Part shown: one piece after another, positions 1-5,414 of the stretch | How the letters are laid out: each line of letters begins with the position of its first letter | How positions within the stretch are numbered: the first letter of the stretch is position 1 | Source: Burkholderiales bacterium | GTDB taxonomy: Bacteria; Pseudomonadota; Gammaproteobacteria; Burkholderiales; UBA11063 | Direction: 5' to 3' | Length of the DNA stretch: 5,414 nt | Assembly: GCA_020697025.1 (NCBI GenBank) | Contig: JAJFBO010000090.1 | Span: forward strand, 1 to 5,414 | The notes under the pieces: model-generated | Databases searched by the model: none | Told to the model about the DNA's origin: nothing | Seen by the model: only the letters and a program-made list of their open reading frames with translations | Program-made: the position numbers and the translations under genes

Positions 1-17
1 ACTGCTTAAATATCTAG

Positions 18-875
18 TTAATATATAGAAGGATAAGAAAAACGGTGTTTTAAATCCATAAGCCCAAGCATAGATAATAAGTCATCTAATTTTTTCGCAG
101 ACGTAGTATTTGGCTTATCTGTAGCCGTCGCAATAATTAATTCATTTTTTAATGAGTGCTCAAAACCAACTAGTTCGGTAACAGTAACTAAATAACCGCT
201 AGCTTCTAACTGTAATGCACGCAGTACATTGGTTATATGGCTGCCAAATTCACGACTATGTATAGGATGGCGCCAAATTTCGCCAAGTACGTTATTCTGC
301 CAGGTCTTATTCTTTTTTAAAATCGCAGCTATTTCTGCCTGACAGCACGGTACCAGCACTATATGTTTTGCATTTTTATTAAGAGCAAAGCGTATAGCAT
401 CATCTGTAGCAGTATTACATGCGTGCAGGGCAGTGACTATATCAATATTATTTGGAACGGTATCAGAACCTATAGAATCGCTAACAGAGAGATTTAAAAA
501 TGACATACCACTAAAACCCAAACGTTTTGCAAGTTCTTTTGACTTTTCTACTAATTCGGTTCGATTTTCAACCCCATAAATATGAAAAGTATTGAGGGGC
601 AAATGCTTAAAAAATAAATCATATAAAATAAAACCTAAATATGATTTTCCGGCACCATGATCAACCAAACTTATTTTAGAGTCCTTTAGTTGTTGTAGTA
701 AGGGTTGGATAAATTGAAATAGATGATAGATTTGTTTTAGCTTACGCCTGCTATCCTGGTTTAATTTTCCATCACGTGTTAGGATATGTAACTCTTTCAA
801 AAGTTCTGTTGATTGATCTTCACGAATTTGGTATTTGTCTTGGCTAGGAGCATTTTGTTTAGACATTTTTGACAT
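18..875 (-). CDS. Class I SAM-dependent methyltransferase, Methyltransf_32-like, substrate unknown
   Basis: This 285-residue soluble protein has a Rossmann-type methyltransferase core. The glycine-rich SAM-binding motif I is at about residues 71-80 (VDHGAGKSYL), and the acidic end of strand 2 is at 99-104 (IYGVEN). The stretch at 144-161 contains ALHACNTATDDAI, followed by VPCCQ at 175-179 and a C-terminal strand region at about 233-249. The LHAC-x-TATD plus PCC-x combination is what I recall from the Methyltransf_32 family (PF13679), related to METTL25/TRMT13-like proteins, which suggests an RNA or protein substrate; that is inference. There is no signal peptide or membrane segment, so it should act in the cytoplasm. 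The first ATG (873-875) overlaps the end of aroK by 17 nt. A second ATG three codons later (864-866) overlaps it by 8 nt. Neither has a clear Shine-Dalgarno, so translation probably depends on ribosomes finishing aroK. Methyltransferase identity is secure; the substrate is not known. Confidence 0.85.
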   Translation of the reverse strand: MSKMSKQNAPSQDKYQIREDQSTELLKELHILTRDGKLNQDSRRKLKQIYHLFQFIQPLLQQLKDSKISLVDHGAGKSYLGFILYDLFFKHLPLNTFHIYGVENRTELVEKSKELAKRLGFSGMSFLNLSVSDSIGSDTVPNNIDIVTALHACNTATDDAIRFALNKNAKHIVLVPCCQAEIAAILKKNKTWQNNVLGEIWRHPIHSREFGSHITNVLRALQLEASGYLVTVTELVGFEHSLKNELIIATATDKPNTTSAKKLDDLLSMLGLMDLKHRFSYPSIY

Positions 876-1398
876 TATTCAAATTTTTAAGCTGGTAAAT
901 TACATCGTCTACAACCTGGGTTGGACGCATACCAGACGTATCAAATACTAAATGACTAACATCTGCATAAAATTCTTTACGCGCCTCATATAAAGCTGTA
1001 ACTTTAGTAGCAACATCTGTATCTTTAATTAGTGGGCGTTTGTTTACCGACCTTGATAGGCGTTCGACCAAGGTTGGAATATCTGCGTGAAACTGAATAA
1101 TAATATTTCTTGGAGATCGCAGTAGTTCACGATTAGCTTCTTTAATGACACAACCGCCGCCAACAGATAATACAAAATTATATTGTTTGGTAATAGTTTC
1201 CTTTAGTTCAAAAGTCTCACGTTCACGAAAGCCTTCTTCACCTTCAATCTCAAAGATTGTGGGAATATCTACTCCACAACGCAATTCAATGCTCTTATCC
1301 AAATCAATAAATTCTTTGTTAAGAGCCTCTGCCATTAATTTGCCGATTGTAGTTTTACCAACCCCGGTAATACCAACAATAATAATATTTTCTTGCAT
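859..1398 (-). CDS. aroK: Shikimate kinase
   Basis: This cytoplasmic enzyme phosphorylates shikimate at the 3-hydroxyl using ATP, the fifth step of the chorismate pathway to aromatic amino acids. Counting from the ATG at 1396-1398 it is 179 residues, a normal size. The Walker A loop GITGVGKT is at 9-16. Shikimate-site residues are D34 (in FIDLDKSIE), R58 (in GFRERE) and the GGG at 80-82. The lid carries KRPLI at 120-124, and R140 lies in the adenine/lid helix (YEARKEFY). A TTG further upstream in frame (1414-1416) lies inside the preceding terminator stem and would add residues not found in the family, so the ATG is preferred. No Shine-Dalgarno is visible before this ATG: the preceding bases are the terminator T tract and ATTAACT. 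The gene sits away from aroB, its common partner, and overlaps the downstream methyltransferase gene by 8-17 nt. AroK and AroL cannot be told apart by sequence alone here. Confidence 0.95.
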   Translation of the reverse strand: MQENIIIVGITGVGKTTIGKLMAEALNKEFIDLDKSIELRCGVDIPTIFEIEGEEGFRERETFELKETITKQYNFVLSVGGGCVIKEANRELLRSPRNIIIQFHADIPTLVERLSRSVNKRPLIKDTDVATKVTALYEARKEFYADVSHLVFDTSGMRPTQVVDDVIYQLKNLNNVKNV

Positions 1399-1405
1399 AG
1401 TTAAT

Positions 1406-1435
1406 AAAAAAGCCAAGCATGATGCTTGGCTTTTT
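1406..1435 (-). terminator. Strong intrinsic terminator between the lipoprotein gene and aroK
   Basis: A perfect inverted repeat is present: AAAAAGCCAAGC, a 5-nt loop (ATCAT on the minus strand), then GCTTGGCTTTTT. The two innermost loop bases on each side could extend the pairing further. Read on the minus strand it ends in six T residues (1406-1411), the classic rho-independent form, 14 nt after the lipoprotein stop codon. It is nearly symmetrical and would also work on the plus strand, but no plus-strand gene is supported. The T tract ends 7 nt before the aroK ATG, so aroK must be expressed by read-through or by some other start. Confidence 0.9.
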
Positions 1436-1449
1436 CCAGTAAGAGTTTA

Positions 1450-1644
1450 CTATTTAGCAGCTGATGCATCAGGAGCTGAAGCCTCAACTGGCACAGGAGC
1501 TGCTTGTTGAGCCGCAGACGCGTTTGCCTGAGCAGCAGAAGCATTAGCTTGAGCAGCAGAAGCATTAGCATTAGCAGAACCTTCATTGTTAGAACATCCA
1601 ACCATAGCAACACCAACAAGCAATACAGCTAGTAATTTTTTCAT
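1450..1644 (-). CDS. Small alanine-rich repeat lipoprotein
   Basis: This 64-residue protein begins with a lipoprotein signal peptide: MKK, a hydrophobic stretch, then the lipobox MVGC with the acylated cysteine at residue 17. The residue after the cysteine is Ser, not Asp, so by the Lol sorting rule the outer membrane is the likely destination. The mature 48-residue part is low in complexity. Residues from about 24 to 46 are tandem copies of the 7-residue unit ANASAAQ, followed by a Pro/Val/Ala segment (APVPVEASAPDASAAK) ending in lysine. There is no enzyme motif. A good Shine-Dalgarno AAAGG (1652-1656) stands 7 nt before the ATG, and the gene has its own promoter and terminator, so it looks like a separate, probably well-expressed unit. 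The function is not recognised. A small structural envelope lipoprotein is plausible, but low complexity makes homology claims unsafe. Confidence 0.82.
   Translation of the reverse strand: MKKLLAVLLVGVAMVGCSNNEGSANANASAAQANASAAQANASAAQQAAPVPVEASAPDASAAK
1510..1572 (-). repeat. Three tandem 21-bp coding repeats
   Basis: Three adjacent 21-bp units lie at 1510-1530, 1531-1551 and 1552-1572, each encoding one 7-residue unit of the lipoprotein. The middle and right units match at 19 of 21 bases. The left and middle units differ at five positions, all synonymous third-codon positions, so both encode QANASAA. The array is in frame, so copy-number change would lengthen or shorten the protein without a frameshift. 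Confidence 0.85.
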
Positions 1645-1712
1645 ATTTTAACCTTTCGTAAAATGTTTTTTTAGTTTATAACTGTTTTATGTCATTGACA
1701 ACAATTGGCGCT

Positions 1713-1744
1713 ATTATAGCACATAATATTATAGATGTAGTCAA
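1713..1744 (-). promoter_or_regulatory. Extended -10 sigma70-type promoter for the lipoprotein gene
   Basis: On the minus strand a perfect TATAAT (1713-1718) is preceded by TG plus one base (TGCTATAAT, 1713-1721), the extended -10 form that does not need a good -35 box. A TTGACT (1739-1744) lies upstream with a 20-nt spacer, longer than the usual 17, so its contribution is uncertain. Transcription would start near 1706, giving a leader of about 60 nt with the AAAGG ribosome site near its end. A short palindrome TGTCA-n-TGACA (1690-1700) lies in the leader and could be an operator or chance. Confidence 0.7.
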
Positions 1745-1769
1745 AAAAGTTATTATTTTAAAAACTTTT
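1743..1769 (-). terminator. Possible weak terminator of the atp operon
   Basis: Starting 8 nt after the atpC stop codon, the minus strand reads AAAAGTT, an 11-nt loop, AACTTTT and then more T residues. This gives a 7-bp hairpin running into a six-base T tract (1743-1748). The stem has only one G-C pair, so it would be weak. The T tract overlaps the TTGACT of the next promoter. It is the only hairpin I could see that could end the atp transcript before the lipoprotein gene. Confidence 0.35.
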
Positions 1770-1777
1770 CAGAAAAC

Positions 1778-2212
1778 TTAGCGTTTGGCATGTTTTTTTA
1801 TATAATCCAAAGCTTTAAGCTGCGCAATTTCTACTTCTAACGCTATCTGAGCCTTAGCAATATCTGGCGTAGATGCTGATTTTGCATGCTTAACTCTAGC
1901 AATTGCTGCATTATGTTCAGCAATCAGACGGCTTTCATCTAATTTGTCTGTACGTTCTACAATATCTGCTAAAATCGTAGCGTGATTGCCTTGTACCTCA
2001 AGAAAACCGCCAGAAACTGCATAGACTTGCTGGTACTTTTCATTAGGTATCTGTAACCTTAAAATACCTGGTTTTAATTTACAAATTAGCGGTATATGGT
2101 TTGGATAAATCCCTAACTCTCCATTACTTGCATTTATAACCAAATGTTCAACTTCACCAGAGAATATTTGATGTTCTGAATCCACTAAAGTTACTTGCAT
2201 CAATTTTGGCAT
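1778..2212 (-). CDS. atpC: F1Fo ATP synthase epsilon subunit
   Basis: This is the epsilon subunit of the F1 central stalk, which couples rotor to shaft and can inhibit ATP hydrolysis. It has 144 residues, slightly longer than the usual 138-142. The N-terminal beta-sandwich spans about 1-86, with the conserved GELGIYPNH at 31-39 and SGGFLEV at 67-73. The C-terminal two-helix inhibitory domain spans about 90-144. LDESRL at 91-96 matches most of the epsilon ATP-binding motif I(L)DxxRA, with Leu instead of the last Ala. The ATG at 2210-2212 follows atpD by 15 nt and has a modest upstream GGAAA. It is the last gene of the operon, as in most proteobacteria. Confidence 0.97.
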   Translation of the reverse strand: MPKLMQVTLVDSEHQIFSGEVEHLVINASNGELGIYPNHIPLICKLKPGILRLQIPNEKYQQVYAVSGGFLEVQGNHATILADIVERTDKLDESRLIAEHNAAIARVKHAKSASTPDIAKAQIALEVEIAQLKALDYIKKHAKR

Positions 2213-2227
2213 AGCTATTTCCGATTC

Positions 2228-3616
<1,389 letters not shown>

Positions 3617-3636
3617 CTACAAGAGTTATTAAATTG

Positions 3637-4509
3637 TTAAACAGCTGCGCTACCTGCTACGATTTCAGCCAATTCCTTGGTGATCGATGCCTGGCGCGAT
3701 TTATTGTAGCTTAAACGTAAATTATTAATTGCACTACCTGCATTATCGGTCGCTGCTTTCATAGCAACCATACGTGCTGCTTGTTCTGAAGCCATATTAT
3801 CAACTAGACATTGGTATACTACTGACTCAATATAGCGACGAATTAATTCATCTAAAACTTCAACTTCAGATGGTTCGTAGATATAGTCCCAGGGTACCTT
3901 ATTATTTAACTGCAAGTCACGTTCAGTTAATGGTAATAATTGCTCAACTGTTGCCTGCTGCTTCATGGTATTGACAAAATGTGTATATACTATATAAACA
4001 GCATCCAGCTTCCCATCATGAAAACGTTGTAACATCCCGGATAATGGCCCAATAATTTGTTCCATTTTTGCTATATCGCCAAGGGCAACAGCAGAGCTGA
4101 TTACCGGAATTTTTATACGGTTAGCTGCAACTAAACCCTTTTGTCCTAATGCACAAACCTCTACTTCAATATTAGCTTGGGTTAAACTCCGGATATGTTC
4201 AAAAAATGTCTTACTTGCATTAGCATTCAAACCGCCACATAATCCCTTGTCTGAGGTTATAAATATTATACCTGCACGATTAATCCTGGTAGGATTACGT
4301 AAAAAAGGAATAATATTTTTGGATGCCTGATTAACCTGTGCCAAATGCGCCATTACTCTACGAATGTTATTAGCATAAGGACGGGCAGCACGCATTCTTT
4401 CTTGTGTTTTACGCATTTTAGATGTTGAAACCATTTGCATAGCACGAGTTATTTTTTGCGTATTTTGCACACTTTTTATTTTACTGCGAATCTCTTTTCC
4501 TGCAGCCAT
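3637..4509 (-). CDS. atpG: F1Fo ATP synthase gamma subunit
   Basis: This is the rotating central shaft of F1, transmitting torque between the c-ring and the alpha3beta3 head. It has 290 residues, against about 287 in E. coli. The N-terminal coiled-coil helix is typical (KEIRSKIKSVQNTQKIT near residues 5-21). The globular domain holds TSDKGLCGGLN at 85-95, and the C-terminal helix includes SEQAARMVAMKAATDNAG and ends with ITKELAEIVAGSAAV. That ending matches the gamma signature except for G-S where the family usually has G-A. The ATG (4507-4509) has AGGGA (4518-4522) 8 nt upstream. The gene follows atpA by 39 nt and precedes atpD by 29 nt, the standard order. Confidence 0.98.
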   Translation of the reverse strand: MAAGKEIRSKIKSVQNTQKITRAMQMVSTSKMRKTQERMRAARPYANNIRRVMAHLAQVNQASKNIIPFLRNPTRINRAGIIFITSDKGLCGGLNANASKTFFEHIRSLTQANIEVEVCALGQKGLVAANRIKIPVISSAVALGDIAKMEQIIGPLSGMLQRFHDGKLDAVYIVYTHFVNTMKQQATVEQLLPLTERDLQLNNKVPWDYIYEPSEVEVLDELIRRYIESVVYQCLVDNMASEQAARMVAMKAATDNAGSAINNLRLSYNKSRQASITKELAEIVAGSAAV

Positions 4510-4548
4510 CTAATAAATCCCTAACTTTAGTTAATAGTAACAGTTGAA

Positions 4549-5414
4549 TTAGTTTACAACGAAAATTGATTTAAATTCAGTTAATGCTGATTTAATTATT
4601 GTTTCGTCAGAAGATGATAACTCACCTGTTTTATCAATATTTTCTAACACTGATGGGTTATTTGCCCGAACAAACGCTAAAAATCCTGACTCAAACGATA
4701 ATGCATGACTAACTGGAATATCTGCATAATAGCCGTTATTAGCAGCATATAGAGTTAATGACATTTCTGCAATACTTAATGGTGAATATTGCTTTTGTTT
4801 CATTAATTCAGTTACAATTTGTCCATGCGCTAATTGCTTGCGTGTAGTTTCATCAAGATCAGAGGCAAACTGGGCAAATGCTGCTAATTCACGATACTGA
4901 GCTAATGAAATACGAATACCGCCTGCCAGTTTCTTTATTACTTTAGTTTGCGCTGCGCCACCTACTCTGGATACTGATATCCCTGGATTAATTGCCGGAC
5001 GAACACCCGAATTAAATAAATCTGTTTCCAGGAAAATTTGTCCATCAGTAATTGAAATTACGTTAGTTGGTACAAATGCTGATACATCACCTGCTTGCGT
5101 TTCAATAATAGGTAATGCAGTTAATGAACCAGTTTTTCCTTTAACTTCACCATTAGTAAATTTTTCTACAAAATCAGTATTTACACGTGCTGCACGCTCT
5201 AATAGACGAGAATGAAGATAAAATACATCTCCAGGGTAGGCTTCACGACCTGGAGGACGACGAAGCAATAATGAAATTTGGCGATAAGCTACAGCTTGTT
5301 TAGATAAATCATCATAAACAATAAGTGCATCTTCGCCGCGATCCCTAAAATATTCACCCATGGTACAACCAGAATACGGTGCAATAAATTGTAATGCTGC
5401 TGATTCTGAAGCAG
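4549..5414 (-). CDS. atpA: F1Fo ATP synthase alpha subunit, 3' part only
   Basis: This is the regulatory, nucleotide-binding alpha subunit of the F1 head. Only the last 287 residues are in the window, of about 510 in the family; the 5' end runs off the right edge. The open frame continues past the internal Met at 5359-5361 to the window end, where 17 more residues ([17 protein letters not shown]) align well with known alpha subunits, so that Met is not the start. Visible landmarks are the Walker B region [33 protein letters not shown], and the family signature [10 protein letters not shown]. The arginine finger follows in SRVGG (codon 4966-4968), completing the catalytic site on beta. The C-terminal helical domain ([18 protein letters not shown]) is complete through the TAA stop. 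The Walker A loop lies outside the window. No defect is seen. Confidence 0.98.
   Translation of the reverse strand, partial: ASESAALQFIAPYSGCTMGEYFRDRGEDALIVYDDLSKQAVAYRQISLLLRRPPGREAYPGDVFYLHSRLLERAARVNTDFVEKFTNGEVKGKTGSLTALPIIETQAGDVSAFVPTNVISITDGQIFLETDLFNSGVRPAINPGISVSRVGGAAQTKVIKKLAGGIRISLAQYRELAAFAQFASDLDETTRKQLAHGQIVTELMKQKQYSPLSIAEMSLTLYAANNGYYADIPVSHALSFESGFLAFVRANNPSVLENIDKTGELSSSDETIIKSALTEFKSIFVVN

Noticed and set aside
64..71. CCAAGCAT matching one arm of the aroK-side terminator
   Set aside because: It is an eight-base match within the methyltransferase coding sequence (codons for Met-Leu-Gly), with no inverted partner; likely chance.
1399..1416. TTG start at 1414-1416 giving aroK six extra residues
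   Set aside because: It lies in the terminator stem, lacks a ribosome site, and the extra MAFLLT segment is outside the kinase family's N-terminus.
1145..1510. Plus-strand open frame of 121 codons across the start of aroK and the lipoprotein end
   Set aside because: It is antisense to two well-supported genes, reads through the terminator stem, has no family motif, and its composition is what reversed aroK and Ala-repeat codons would give.
1510..1572. Short tandem repeats as a CRISPR array
   Set aside because: The 21-bp units are directly adjacent with no spacers and encode in-frame protein repeats.
1401..1619. Minus-strand Leu-rich open frame of 72 codons
   Set aside because: It is the lipoprotein gene in another frame; the repeated GCT/GCA codons read as Leu-rich sequence. 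It ends within the terminator and has no ribosome site.
3637..3680. Gamma subunit signature with Gly-Ser in place of Gly-Ala
   Set aside because: It is a conservative change at the end of an otherwise normal subunit; not evidence of altered function.

Overview
The window is a compact, AT-rich bacterial segment in which every supported gene is on the minus strand, so it is read from high to low coordinates. The ATP synthase proteins are clearly proteobacterial. The beta subunit resembles the betaproteobacterial/Neisseriales type as I remember those sequences (for example the stretches around residues 355-375 and 380-400). An AT-rich betaproteobacterium near Neisseriales is my best guess, inferred from memory and not from a search.

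Region 1 (5414 to 1778) is the distal half of an F1Fo ATP synthase operon in the classic order atpA (3' part only), atpG, atpD, atpC. Gaps are 39, 29 and 15 nt, and atpG and atpD have visible Shine-Dalgarno sequences. These genes encode the alpha, gamma, beta and epsilon subunits of the F1 head and shaft. All key catalytic motifs that fall inside the window are intact.

Region 2 (1777 to 1399) separates the atp operon from the next genes. It holds a weak AT-rich hairpin with a T tract after atpC, then a good extended -10 promoter. That promoter drives a 64-residue alanine-rich lipoprotein gene built around three 7-residue repeats. A strong intrinsic terminator follows the lipoprotein gene and ends 7 nt before the aroK start codon.

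Region 3 (1398 to 18) holds aroK (shikimate kinase) overlapping a class I SAM-dependent methyltransferase gene of unknown substrate. The two are very probably co-transcribed and translationally coupled.

Most of the window is ordinary core-genome content and I see no convincing new defence, mobile or RNA system. The points worth a second look are the terminator placed against an aroK start that lacks a Shine-Dalgarno, the repeat lipoprotein with its C-terminal lysine, and the uncharacterised methyltransferase coupled to aroK.
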